64,000 nt of DNA from Stercorarius parasiticus (taxonomy: Eukaryota > Chordata > Aves > Charadriiformes > Stercorariidae), in contig VWZL01002232.1 of NCBI GenBank assembly GCA_013396915.1, positions 340,543-404,542 of the forward strand. The letters run 5' to 3'. The notes beneath the pieces were generated by a model. It had not been told where the DNA came from. It saw only the letters and a list, made by a program, of their open reading frames with translations, and did not search any database. The translations under genes were made by a program, and so were the position numbers. Numbering within the stretch: position 1 is the first letter of the stretch; every line of letters starts with the position of its first letter. Below, in pieces: positions 9,576 through 22,400 of the stretch.

Positions 9576-12500
9576 CTAGGAAAATACAAAAAAAAAAATA
9601 TTAAAAAAAAAAAGAGAATCACAGAATTAAAAACATACCTGGTTAGTCTTTAAATATAAAAAAACAAGTAGACAGTTGCTTTTTGCAATGTCAGCATAAG
9701 TTTGGTTTGTTTGGGGCTCTTTACTCATTTTAAGGGTAGCCTAAAAATAGTTTAGATCTGGATCTCCCCAAGTACTACAAAACCGAAATCCAAACACCCT
9801 CAAATTGCAGCTCATTTGTATCTTTGACAACTAAGCATTGCCAGGCTCAGTGTTAGGATCTTTCATCACAACATGGAAGGGAGAACTAGCAAGTATTAGG
9901 TTTAGCATATTATTCCCAGTGATTTCAAACAGGTTTCTGGCTTAAAGAATTTGTTCAGAAAAGCTTAGTCATCACTTTTGGTTAGCCTAGTACATTATTG
10001 CTGAAGAAAGCTTGTCATCAGAGTTTTTTCACTTGTTATAGGAAAACTAGTTTAATAGGCTATGTGTTCAATTAACAACACATGGTTTGCAGTGTCATTT
10101 TCTGCTAACGTGTTAAATTTAAGGGAGACTCCCCCTTGCCTTTTAAGTGCTGGAGACAGCTGTGATTACAAATGGTAAATTCTGCATATGAAGAGCAGGG
10201 CAGCTTGGGATTTTCAATGCTGAGGGCCAGTGTATTATTTATTAGGGTCATTAGAGTGGCTTAATGCTCCGACTAGCTGTCACTGCCATTTGCAGATTTG
10301 TGCAATAGCTTGTACACCTCTTCTGCCTTTACGCAGGATGGAAAATGCTTGCCTTCAGTTGACCCGCACTAAGGATTCATAGCAGGCTCAAAAACAAATT
10401 ATAGAGTTGAAAGACAGGAGGCTTTTTTCAAAATAGGTCTTAAGCTTCCCACCCCTCTTTGCTTGGTATTTGTGTAGGTCACCCACACTTAGCTGCACTC
10501 TTTCATTTGGGAAAGTACACAGTGACATATATATATCAAACCAGACTCTCTCAGGAGATGGACGGACACAATGCCAAGCAAGGGGAGAGAAAAGGCAAGC
10601 ACTCCAAGTCAGCAGGAGGCTTTTTGTGAAACCGCAGTATTTTTTACTCATTTTCATTGTCCTAAAACAGATGCCAAGCTATTGCCTTTTGAACTTGGAA
10701 TCATTTATTAACATTACATTTCTAACAGGCAGGGAAAAGTTGTTCTCCAAACAGCAGGGAAGTGCACTTGGTCACATTCCAGATGTGCGATAACCACCAC
10801 CATTAAGCAGAAATAAAACAAATTTTATCCTATATGTTAGTACAGGAAAACCATGACAAAGTTGGATGGGTTTTTTGGTTTTATTTTAAATCTATGTTAG
10901 TTGACTTAAGTTCAGTTTGACTTGATTCATTGACATGAAAATAAATAAACCCAACAGCTGGATTATGCATACATTACCTCATAATAGGCATGCTAATTGA
11001 ATGTTGTATGGACCGTATACTAAATGCCAGCATTAAGAAAAAAGAAAGCGAGAAGTTAGTTCAAGTGACAGACTGAGAAGAAATTGGGTTAGAGAGCTGA
11101 CTTCTGGATACTATCTTTGATAAATAGCTGAACAGTCTTACACAGTCTTACACAGTAACTGCTTGGTTTTGCTTTTTTTAAATTGCTTAGCCATGCACGC
11201 AGACAAGTACAACAAAGCAAAAGCTGCAACAACTTATTTTCCTTTTCAGAAAGATTCAAGTGCCATGCTTGTTAGTACATATTCTGCTTAGCTGCAACAG
11301 TCTGTCTACTCATCAACTTTCTCAAGCAATGAGAGACATGCTGCATTTACAGTTTTGACAATAACAAGTAGAAAGTGAACACTCAAAAGTCTTATCAATC
11401 AACTAATCTTCCTACTGAAAGAATTATTCCCACATTCAGAAGTCTTCCATTTCAACTCAGTGTTAAGATTTCCATACTCATCAATACAAGTTATCTACTC
11501 ATTAATATAAATTACTTAGCGAGAGCAGTCACATCAATCTATATTCAAGGTCAGGTTTATGCTGGGGGCAGGGAGAAAGTCCTAGTCTCAACCCTGTTCT
11601 GAAATTCATAGATTTCTGTAACCTGCCCGTGTTGCTATGCAGTTACTGTTTGTTTAGTGGCAACACACATCTACTAGAAGGTGACTGGATATAGATTAAG
11701 GAGCTCCTAAATTACTTCAAGACCATCTGGAATCTAATGTAGTTCCACATTCTAGAAAATCCCTGTTTACTCTTGATACAAATTAGTCTTATGTGTTATA
11801 TGTTTCTTGTCAAATACCACCATAGTAAGTCAGGAAAAACTGATGATCACATTTTTTCATAACTATATTTGAAATGTTAAATTTGACTGGGCTTTATGAT
11901 GTCTTTCAAGGGACTACTTTCCAGACAATTTCTAGGGGGAGGAAAACAAACAAACAATCAAAAAACCCCTCTCTCACATTTGATGTACCTCCAAAACTCC
12001 AATTAGTATTTCAGCATAATGGAAGATACATTGACAGAAGCAAAAAGGTCCCATGTTCATTGCAGAACAAATTTTAAGAGATTCTTTTGGGAGGCTCATC
12101 AGTAGAACACAGTGATAGGAAAAAAACTAGAGACATAAAAAGTTCCTTTAAGGCTGGGATCCCTTAAGGCAGATGCACAACTGACATGCCAGCACCATGT
12201 ACTGCAAACCAGGCATGCAAAGGCCAGATGCTGTCCTGACACACATCAGTAACATGTGGCTGTGTTTCATCCCTTTCCCCAAACACATTTCTGCTGTTTT
12301 TCATCTTCACGAATGGTTTGGCTTCCACAACTTTTCCATAGCACTTAGAAGCTGATTGTCTTCTGGAACTCTGTAATGCGGATTACTACAAGTTCTGGTC
12401 CTGCTCTATGCCAAGTTTTAGTACAGAACTAGGCTGATACAAACTAGTTCTCTTTGTCCAGTCGTGCTCGGCCACTTCCCCTCACCCTGCAAGAAGTGCC

Positions 12501-15500
12501 TCCCTGCATGAAGTTTAAGGCTGAAGAGGGTGAAAGTGACCTTCTTTTCCCCTTACACAGTTACAACCTGTAGACCTGCCCACACAGAAAAGCAACAACC
12601 TATGGTGTGTTGCAGATTTTTTAACAGGTGCCTAGGGTTGTTTAGTTTAATCTTATAGAGATCATTTAATGGAAGAACTATTTGTACATTCGTGAAGGAT
12701 TTACTTGCTGTTGCACAATACAGTTTCGTATTCTCAGTATCAGTTTTATAAAATGTCAGCATAAGATAGTATATAGTTTTATCACAGCATGATGTGGTTT
12801 GCAAGAGAACTGGATTAGGTAAGTGCAGTTCATCTTTTTTAACATCAAATCACCATTTCTTCAAGTAGTGCAAAGAAGCACGATGAAGCCTTGAAAAGCT
12901 TTACAAACAAAAGAACTTGTATTTCTTTCCACAAACGTCAGAATGCCACATCAAAGCCCTCACTCAACTAGGCCATCAGGTTGGGCGGTTTGCAGAAGCA
13001 AAGCCCTTTTTTACAATGCTCACAAGCAAACCCCTAGGTTAAAAATATGTATATAAAACCAAAAAAGGCACAAGAAGTTGCTCTCCAGCCTTCCACGTAT
13101 TTTGTATTCCATTAACAGCTTTCTTATCCTTTACATCATTATTTTTCTAGCTAGTACATTGCCTCACATTTTGAAAATGCACAAGGAGGTATGCCAGAGA
13201 CCCTGCCTGGAAAACATGGCCTTAAGAGTGCATAAACACTAGTTAACTTGCTTTTATTAATAGGTTTTCAGCTGATATACTGATAAATTATGATATGTAG
13301 GAGTCCATGATCATATCAGATTTTCAAAGCAAGCAAAGAAACTTATTCTGCAATCTCAGAACAGGGCAAAGATGAAGACTTAATACGGATGCAGTGCAAG
13401 AGAAGCCAAGTGCAAAGTCATGATTGCTCAGGAAGTTTGCAGAGCACTACATCTTGGTACTACTGCTGGTTGCACGCAATACTGATGTTGCCTGCACAAG
13501 GGTGGCTAGCTCATCAAAAGTTCCAAGCCGTTCTTATAACGGAGAATAAAGGTATTCAGAGAAACCTAAGAAGGAACAGAGTTCGTTTTCAGCATAACAA
13601 AAAGCAGAGGAAACAAACACAAAAAGGAAGCAACAATGCACTGACTTCGCACTACCAGTCCCTTCTCTTCCTCTCTATTTCAGTACTTTCCAAGTTCACA
13701 CCTCCACCAGCTGCTTCACTCCCTTTCACAACTCCCTCCAGTGCAAGAATGAAGACCCGCATGTGACATTCGCTGCATGGAACATGTGGAAATAGTCCAA
13801 CACAGAAGAAACTGTGCCATTACAACTGAGAGGTCCCTAAGCTAAAACAAGAAAAGCGAAACCACGATGAAGCAGTCACATAAGAGTTTAAGAATAAAAA
13901 CACACCTGCATATTCAGTATTTGTTCAAGTAAGTATCAGGACCATCGATTCTCATTTCCAGGAAAGAACTTGGGCATGGAAAACTTTCTAAAGTTCAAAC
14001 TTGAGCAGTCTTAAAAGCAGACATCACTTGAGTAGTCACATAATCCTGGGACCTGAATTCACTGGTTGAATCCCAGATGAACTTGGTCCTCATGAAAGCA
14101 AAAAAACTCAAAGATTTTTAATCTCCTGTTTAAGTGCAACTAAGATCTTGAACGGCACTAATTCTTCTCGTTTTGTTTTGTTTTTTTAAACCCAGCTGCT
14201 CCTGAATTTGTAACCATACCCTGAATTTCCACTGCCATGATTCTCCCCGAGAAGCACACCAACAGTGTGGGCTCCTCTGGCCCTGTTACTTTCCCTTCCA
14301 GTGGCCCAGTTTCTGATACAGCGTACTCAACACCCACCTATCCACTAACTTGATTAATTAGGACACTCTTCTTTTGAGATATTACGTTCTTAAAGCCAGA
14401 AGAGAGCTACAAGTCTGTGCTTGTCCTTGTCAAATGCAATAGTCTAAGACTAGTAGGGGAAAACCATAGCCTTAAGGAAGAAAAGTGAACCCTGTTAAGT
14501 GAGCAGCCAAGCATCCAAAAGGTACAGAGACATCTTCCAGGCTCCCTTTGTCTTACTGATGCTAAAGGGGAGGTGGTTTAGACAGGCTGCTTCTTATACT
14601 TGAGCGAACCGAGCTCACTTCAGAGCCTGAGTTCTGACGGCATCCTGTGCCGCTGCCCATCTCCTCCCCAGGCTCCTCCTGCCCCTGGGGCTATAGCTCC
14701 TCGTTAATATTCTAGGAGCCAGGTCCCTACATCTTTATAGAGATCCTACTGCTGTCTTTAGCTACTTAGTGTGAGAATACAGAAAACATTAAGCCAGACT
14801 CAGAGGTGGGCATAGACAGGCTGAGAGGCAATGGACCTAAGTTGCTACACAGGAATTTTAGCTACTGAAAACTTAACATTGAGTATTTGCTTAGACTAGG
14901 CAGACAAAAGGCAATGCAGACAAGGTAACTAAAATACTCAGTGTCTTGGAACTGTTAAAGTAATCAACTCAAAGATAACGGCTGTTTCACTGGACAAACT
15001 ATGAACAGAGAATGCATAAACTATTTTACATTTAGACTCTAGTGATTTGATTAGTCAAAACGCTAAACAACCATTGGAATAGACACAAAAAAGGGAAAAT
15101 TTCTACTCTGTCAAGGCAAAACACTGTACAGACAAAGAGAAGGAGGAATTCTGCATGCCATTGACCTCAAAACCATATTCTGTCTCTTTACAAAAAAAAC
15201 TTGCAGAATCACTTTAACAGATGTCTGTCTGAGAAGGAAGAGAGACTAATTGATTATTATGTACTCTAAAGATTTCATGTTCTGTGATAGTTACCAGGTG
15301 AACATGAAGAAACATCTTCCCTGACATTAAAAGCGCTTCAGTTTTACTTTAACTAACACTGGAGGAAAAAAAAAGAAATTACCTTTTACAGACAAAACTT
15401 ATTTAAAGATTTTAATGGAGACAGTCTGACTACATGCTTAGTTTCATAAACAATTCTTGCGCCCACCTTACCTAAAGGAATGTGAAAATGCCTGTAGTCT

Positions 15501-16513
15501 GCACAATGCCAGAGTAAGCATTAAAGAGAGAAAGGAAGTTCTGATAAATCTGAAGAAAAATATGTAAATGTGTAGCTGCACCTAAAAGTGTTTTCTCACT
15601 AGACTTCAAAAAGCAAGAAAGAGGTTAATGGCAGCACTTTAAAACAGAGGGCTGATTTTATTACACTGCAGTAATATTTTGTTATAATGTGTGATTTTTT
15701 ATTTGTCCAACAATTGAAAAATAAGTTTGATCCACTATTCACAACAAGTTACAAGCAGAGATGAGTGGCTGCATATATTCCAGTAGTAAAAATTATACAA
15801 TAAAACAAAGAATTGTAAGCTAAGCAGATGATTGGATTGCATCCAGGAAGAGTTCTTCATGCAGCTCACAATAGTGCTAAAAACGATCACCAAACTTACC
15901 TAATTTGCATGAAGGGCTGTGTCATTAGACACAAAGTCAAAATATGTTGTATGCCAATATTTAAGAATTTAAAAGTGCCAATAGTTTATTAAAAGGTAAT
16001 AAAATCAAGCCACTGCTATGGAATAGAACAGCTTACAAAGAAATAAAACACACCTGAAAGGAATCCACACACAAGACCAAAAAAAAAAAAACCCAACAAA
16101 AAAGCCAACAACAAAACCAAACCACAAACAGCTAAAGACACTGGTAGTTTAAACGTAGTGTTCCACGAGCTGAGAAAGTCAGAGAATAGAAATGACAGCA
16201 CTATGTGCATCACACAGAGGCAGAGACACGGCCACCTGCAATCCTACCAAAAAAGTAAGAGTAGCAGTGGAGGTAATTGCATACATTGCTTCTCATGTAT
16301 ATATAAAATACACACCACAGAACTCTTCTGCATCAGTGAGGACATACAAGCAGATTTTGGAGCAAGTTGCTCAGCTCTCCTAAAACACATGCTAAGGGTT
16401 CTTGATAGATTAACTTTTAAAAGTGCTAGGTACGTTAACAGCACAAATTCATTTCAGTGATCACCTGCTTAAATCAAAAATGCAACTACTTGCGAAAAGC
16501 GAAAGAAACCTAC
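9576..16513. other. TPD52 intron between exons 4 and 5
   Basis: A/T-rich, with many homopolymer runs and no recognisable exon, RNA or CR1 copy. In the paralogues this is where an extra alternatively spliced exon can sit, and I did not find one. Open frames here (for example 13389-13766) lack any family similarity. Confidence 0.7.
16078..16130 (+). repeat. A-rich low-complexity tract
   Basis: Low-complexity A/C tract of the aaaacccaac type in the intron after TPD52 exon 4. Its minus-strand reading creates a false hydrophobic ORF (16016-16213). Confidence 0.8.
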
Positions 16514-16615
16514 CTGACATCTTCAAACTTCTTGGTTATGACTGAACCAACAGTTGAAAAAGCAGCAGAAGCCTTCTGACCAGCCTGAGAAAGGGTTTCT
16601 GATGTTTTCTTGTAT
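16514..16615 (-). CDS. TPD52: TPD52 coding exon 4
   Basis: One base completes the Ala codon, then 33 codons follow (YKKTSETLSQAGQKASAAFS, then TVGSVITKKFEDV), plus AG of a split Arg codon. It differs from the human segment only slightly (STVGS for SSVGS, FEDV for LEDV). The acceptor is gcacacag|A and the donor GTCAG|gtaggt. No frame in this region is long enough to show the exon by ORF length alone; it was found by family recognition. Paralogues TPD52L1 and TPD52L2 can insert an extra exon after this point; I did not find one in the 6.9-kb intron that follows. Confidence 0.97.
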
Positions 16616-16875
16616 CTGTGTGCAAGCAAAATTAACTCGCTAGTTATTTTAATAGAACACATAAGAAACATTTTAGCGTATGTAAATTCGTATGAAACCC
16701 AGAGGTATACTTCAACTTTGGGGTCAAACAGGCAAGCTACTTAAGAGATTATTTTGAGCCCTTGCAGTCCCTTCTGGCTACAGCATCCCTGCCACCTCAG
16801 ACTTCAGATGAGGTTCACCAACATACAGCTACTACCCCACCCCCAGAACAGATGTTCTCTGCTATTATAAGACTT

Positions 16876-16920
16876 AAAAAAAAACAAAACAAAACCCAAA
16901 ACAACCCAACAAAACAACAC
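16876..16920 (+). repeat. A/C-rich low-complexity tract
   Basis: An (aaaac)n-like tract in the intron between TPD52 exons 3 and 4. On the transcribed strand it is a G/U-rich run. Confidence 0.8.
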
Positions 16921-17481
16921 CATGCACACACTTAAAAAGAACAGAGGTCTAGTTTTTTGTGCCAAGTGTCTAAAATCTTACACTGAATGGTTTTGTCAAT
17001 AAACTTCAACATAAGAAGTCTGAGGTACATCCTCTTACATTCTGCGTAGTCATTAATTGCAGAACGCATTTCACTCTAGACCTTAAGCTAACAGTTGTGT
17101 TTGGCAAGAACATTAACTGTGACTTTGCCCTCTTCCTGCATGAGCTCAGTTTACAACAATTTTTCGGGCTGGAAAAGGGCTTTTTGTTGGACTTAGGTCA
17201 CCTCTATATCTCAGTAATGGTATCTCAGATCTGTCAGGCAAAAGGTATATCAGAATTGCCCATATTATGGTTAATCATTCGTATTTTGCATGAGATGGTA
17301 TGGTTAATAGTGGTCTTCTTGAAAGAAATCTATGATGATTTATCCAGAAAAGTTTTAGTGCAACTTAACTCCATGTTATCTACACTCATCTCATTGCACA
17401 AGAACAAAGGGTTTAGACATGACAAGAACTACATAGTTTTCACCTCAACAGCTGAGACAATCATTGTGAACTGATACATAC

Positions 17482-17630
17482 GCTGTGGTTGATGTAACAT
17501 CTTGCCAGCTTTTGGTAATGTTCTGCCTTAGTTCCTGTAATGAGTTAATTCCCAGCTTTCTCTTGATTTCTGCTAGATGCTTCTCTTTGGCAGCTAGCAC
17601 TTGTGAGAGCGTCTGGATTTCCTCTTCCAC
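17482..17630 (-). CDS. TPD52: TPD52 coding exon 3 (coiled coil)
   Basis: Encodes 49 codons plus two bases of a split Ala codon. It begins VEEEIQTLSQVLAAKEKHLA and continues EIKRKLGINSLQELRQN, then ITKSWQDVTSTT. This is the most conserved part of the D52 family and differs from human at only a few positions (for example R for K after QEL, and TKSW for AKGW). The acceptor is gccacag|GTGG and the donor ACAGC|gtatgt. The heptad pattern carries the dimerising coiled coil. Beyond the exon, at both ends, the reading frame runs into intron and has no family similarity. Confidence 0.98.
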
Positions 17631-18172
17631 CTGTGGCAGCGGAGTTGATGAGGAGCAACTTAACAAGCGATATACCCATCCATTTAACTATGTATTTATT
17701 AGAACTACTGCTAGGCATTAGTAATGGGAGGGCTAACGCATTTTTAACGTTACCTCACAGTTATTTCTAAATACTAAAAGGGAAATCCAACATAGTCTAC
17801 ATTAAGAGCTAGGGAGAAAGTAATCTATCTGCAGTTATCTCTGTTACTGGAACATGCACAAGGAAGTTGGTAACTAAAAGACTGTATAGTTAGAAATCAT
17901 TACCTTTAGACAACATTAGCCTATGTGAAGCTTGAAGATTAGTCAAACCTGGGACAATTGCCAAGCCTGTATCTCTCCTTCCACGTCAGAAGAGATACCA
18001 ATGTATGACCAGCATCAGGAAGCTTAGAGCCTGTCTGATCTGCACACAAGTTCTGCCTCCTTGCTTAAACAGAAAGGTTCTTTTGTGGCTTAAGCCAGCA
18101 ACTGCAGGCTGGATCCAGCCACAGGAGCGCCTTCCCCAGAGCAGGGGCGGAATGGCGGCAGACTGAGCAGTT

Positions 18173-18232
18173 TAAAACAAAACAAAGAATGTCAAAAACA
18201 AAAAACCCAAAAAACCACAAAACCCAAAAACA
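18173..18232 (+). repeat. A/C-rich low-complexity tract
   Basis: A third tract of the same aaaaaccc type within about 2.2 kb, in the intron between TPD52 exons 2 and 3. Confidence 0.8.
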
Positions 18233-19319
18233 CAGCACCCACTCGGCAACTAGAAAACTGTATTGTTTGTATACTTCCTTCTTTACACAGATGGTCACTT
18301 AAGCCTCTCACAGAAAGATGACCAGATCATGATCAGAGATGTCAAATCCATTTTACAATGCCATTCTGTGGGTTATATAGATGTGACAAAGGTACTAAGG
18401 TAATATGTACAAAGGCAAAGGCATACATCCAACCCTACTTCCTCATCCAGACTGCACTTACTTTAAAGTATCAAGCTGCCCACTCATTTAAGCTCCTTTA
18501 AGGAAATACCAATATCTTCAATGCACCTTGGTTTTGGATACCTGTCCGAAGTCCAGCATGACTTATCCTAGCAGGACCAGATCTCCCTCACCATCTTCAG
18601 CTGATTGGTTTGGCATGAAATAATACTCAGTACTACCAAAACACAGACTGCATTAAATGTGCTTATTTCACAGCTATCCTTCATTTGCCAACCTTAGGCT
18701 TAACTCAGGGTCTTCTATTAGGGTACTAAAGTCACATAAAGCTAAAAAAGAAAAAAGACTGTCAACTCAATATAGCTTGGCTTTGACAACTTTTGAAATG
18801 CATGTATCAGGTTTGAATATTTGACTGTCCTTCAAAAAGTGCAACTTCAACTCGGTCTTAAAAAAAATTCTGCTATGTGGACTATGGACAAGAATATTTA
18901 CATGGTTAGATGTTAGCAAAAAAATGGATATTACTACGAAGTATCCTTCATGGAAACAACAGCTTTAGTTACTCCAAACCAGTTGAGACAATACTTGGTT
19001 TTGGCTTCCAATCATGTTCTCATTGACAGCTTATTTACCTCCTCCTCACTTGAGGAAAACAAAAGGGGTAGGCATTTATGCATCTTGGTTTAAGATCTGT
19101 ACACTCAGCACTTCTAGCGTAATTCCCCATAGCTAGAACTGACTGTTCTTTTCTCCTTGACACCTTCCCTTTCCCTCCCCGCAATACACAGGGGTGCCAT
19201 ACCCGGCTCTAGACACTCACAGAATAAATATGCAAAGCATTAACTGTATGTTCAAAGACAGCATTATCCCAAATTTTCATTCTCAAAAGCAGTTTAAGAG
19301 CTATTTGCAAGAGATTTAC

Positions 19320-19435
19320 CTTAGCAAGCTCTTTTCTTAGCTCATCCTGTTCTTCTTCTGAGAGTGTTTCTGCCATACCAACTGTAGCAGCAGCATCCTC
19401 TCCAACCTCAGGTATAGAGTCACTTCTCAGCAGCC
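19320..19435 (-). CDS. TPD52: TPD52 coding exon 2
   Basis: Spans two bases completing a Gly codon plus 38 codons (LLRSDSIPEVGEDAAATVG, then MAETLSEEEQDELRKELAK). It matches the human segment GLLRTDPVPEEGEDVAATIS followed by TLSEEEQEELRRELAK. The acceptor is ctctccag|GG and the donor AAG|gtaaat. The second half begins the family coiled coil through which D52 proteins dimerise; the acidic first half is a PEST-like stretch. This is the first exon shared by the long and short isoforms, so any alternative first exon must end with a single base (phase 1). Confidence 0.96.
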
Positions 19436-22400
19436 CTGGAGAGGAATAAACCGTTAAAAGTCAGATCATCACGTGTCTGCCAGATAGCAGCTAACATTAA
19501 TATACAGCCCTTTTGTGCCACTGCACAAAGAAAACTGATGAGAGGACACCAAAGTCACGCTCCCAGAGTGCTACGGTGTACAGGAAACCAGAGGCATTTT
19601 ACTGTCTGTGTTGTTATACCAAGTTCTATTAAAGCTCAATATAATTGCAACTGCTGCTATAACTGGAGACTGGAAACATATTGAGAACAATGGATCCCAC
19701 TACTGTAACAGAAAACAAGGCGCAGAACGCTATGTCCCAACCAACGATTCCAACACAACCTCTGCCCAGGAGTCGATGCACGCTCTGCTCTCTCTTGTTC
19801 ATGTGGTATAGAAACTCTGGAAGCTCTGGAGGTGCTCAAGACCAATGCAGAGGCCTCCCTCCCTCCCTCACTGCTCTCTGGATCAGATTTTAAAAAAATG
19901 CCCATTCTCAGCATACTGGGAACAGTCATTGCGACGAGCAAGTTCAGCAACAGCAGAGAAAACGGTTGCACTGCAAGTACGAACTCTTCCCCCATACCCC
20001 GCCCAACTTCTCTGTCCCTAATAACTGGGACCACTGTGGCTAGAAAGTCACAGATATCATGGAACTAGAAGTAAGCTGCTTTTTTGCACCTGGACATTAA
20101 GGCAGATAAGAAGCACAGAGAAGGAGCTGGGGAACAAAAGGCCGTCATTTCAGACACAGTGGCGGCACGCTGAGAAGAGACTGATGAGGATGTGCATCCA
20201 CTCACAGTGATGCCTCTTCTCCTTCCAAATCCAGAAACCAAAACTCTGCCAAACTCCTCTGTATGAATACCAAACATCCCTATGGTCTTTCTCAACTTTC
20301 ACCTTCACAGCTTCAAGGAAAGGAAGCAGAATATTATTTGTACTACTATGATGCACTCACTTTAAAGATTCCTTTATTCTTAGTCCTTAGTGCTTACGGT
20401 AAGATCACTTTAAACACCTTTTTATGCGACAAACTGATTTTCCAGCAAAAGTTTTCCCATTTTGAATCTCTGTAGCTGACACTTAAACATACAGTTTGCC
20501 AGAATTAAGGAATCCTGTTCTAATTTGCAAAGAGAGCAGTTTGCAGAAATACTGCATGCTGGAATGGTTGTGGATTCCTGGAACTAATTCCCTATTCAAG
20601 AGGTAAAATAACTTTATAGATAGTAAAAAAATAAATTAAATAAGAATCTTAAAATAGAAGAAAAAAACCCAGAAGGATTGATGGTTTGTAAGGAGAGAGG
20701 GTGAGAGTGTGCATACATATGTATATAAATACATAATTCAGATAAGTTGGGAACATATTAAGTAATGTTGCCTTACTAATCACTATAGTAATTAACCAGA
20801 TAAGATTCCATCCTCATTTCAGCAGCTTCTGATGCCCTGCACAATACCATTTGGTCTGGGAATCCAAAAACTCGTTAATGTGCAATGAGACCACCACTAT
20901 GATTTTGTTGTGAGACTCGATATCAAATAGCTACATTGCAATCAACTGAAAAGTCAGGGAAAAAAAGATTCTCCGAGTCTGTAATTAGCTGTAAGTATTC
21001 TATGAAATATACTCCTAGGAGCTGTCAAGCATAAGAAAAGAAGAGGCCTTGTACTTGATCAAAGTTACTGAACTCAGGAAAGCTCAATTCTACAAATTCT
21101 TTGCAAAACAGTGTATTTTCTGCCTGTATTTGTGCCCAGAATGCCTGTATTTGTGTCCTCTGGAAGCATACTGCTACACGGGCAGAACATTTGTAAATGG
21201 TAAGTTACCACAGAGTACACTGAGAAGGAAGCATGCAGAAAGCAACTGAAAACCCATTCTGCATTTATTTATGAAATCTATATCACGTTTTCCCAGAGAT
21301 TTACATCTGTCTGCTACACAAACATAATGTAGTTCCTACAGGTTTGCCAATAAACTATTTTCTATCAGGAATCTAGGGCAGGAAAAAAAGTTCAAGTCTA
21401 ATACCCAAGCCAAAGCACAGCACTACAGCACCAGGAGAAAAAAAAAAAAAACCAAAAACACAAAAAAGGATTACAGCTCATGTCTCACAATCAGATAATT
21501 TAGTTTTTGGTTTATACATCAACATATTTCCTTAATATCAAACGGTTAAGAATGCAATACCTTTTTGTCAAATTGCTATTTATCCTATTAATTACATATG
21601 CCTATACTGAAGGAAAACTAATAATTTGAACTGCATTTTCCCCTGACACTCTACAACCCCCAGTACGTTAATCTCCAGCTCCTGACCTTGGTCTCCACCT
21701 GCAGCCCTTTCAGGGACTACAGAGTTTGCAGTTGCTAAAGCAAGTTCAGAAAGTTTGCAAGTACCAAAAACCACGCTGACTCCAAGAGCGTTAGCACATC
21801 CAGCTGAAAGTCTGCTCAATCTGGTTATGAAGAGTCATCTGGATTATCTCACCAAAAATAGATCAAGTGAATCCAGCAGCAGGGAAACATGCTGGATAGT
21901 CTCCCGCAGCAATTGCTTCCATTTTGGGAATGTACCTTCTCTTTGGAAAACTGGTGTTTTAAGAGAGTTTGTGCTGCTTGTTGGCTACATTGAACTTAAG
22001 ACAATGCTAATAAGCAAGGGAATGGTCTCTCCTCCCCCTCCCATTTCTAGATCTCTCAGGAAGACAGGCAATCACTGCTATTCAGAGTCCTCCACACCTC
22101 ACCCTGTACGTCTAACCATGCCTTCTTCTCCTCACCTTCTGCTCCCCTCCCATTTATTACTTTTTCTTTAGCGCCATATGAAGTACGCAAATACCTTCCC
22201 ATCATTCTCTATTCTGGCACCTCCCCTCCCATCCCTTGTTTCTGTTCACCTTTCTGCTCAATTTTTTCCCATTCCTCAGTTCACTTCAATACTTCCAGGA
22301 CACGGGGTTCATCTGTGCTACATGAAGGCCATGCTAGGCAGCCTGACCAAGAAGCAAATGTCTGCACAGATAACAACCCATAGACCTCCACAACAGCGTG

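Noticed and set aside
16016..16213. A small hydrophobic 'membrane protein' frame
   Set aside because: The Phe/Leu/Val-rich product is the reverse reading of an A/C-rich low-complexity tract.
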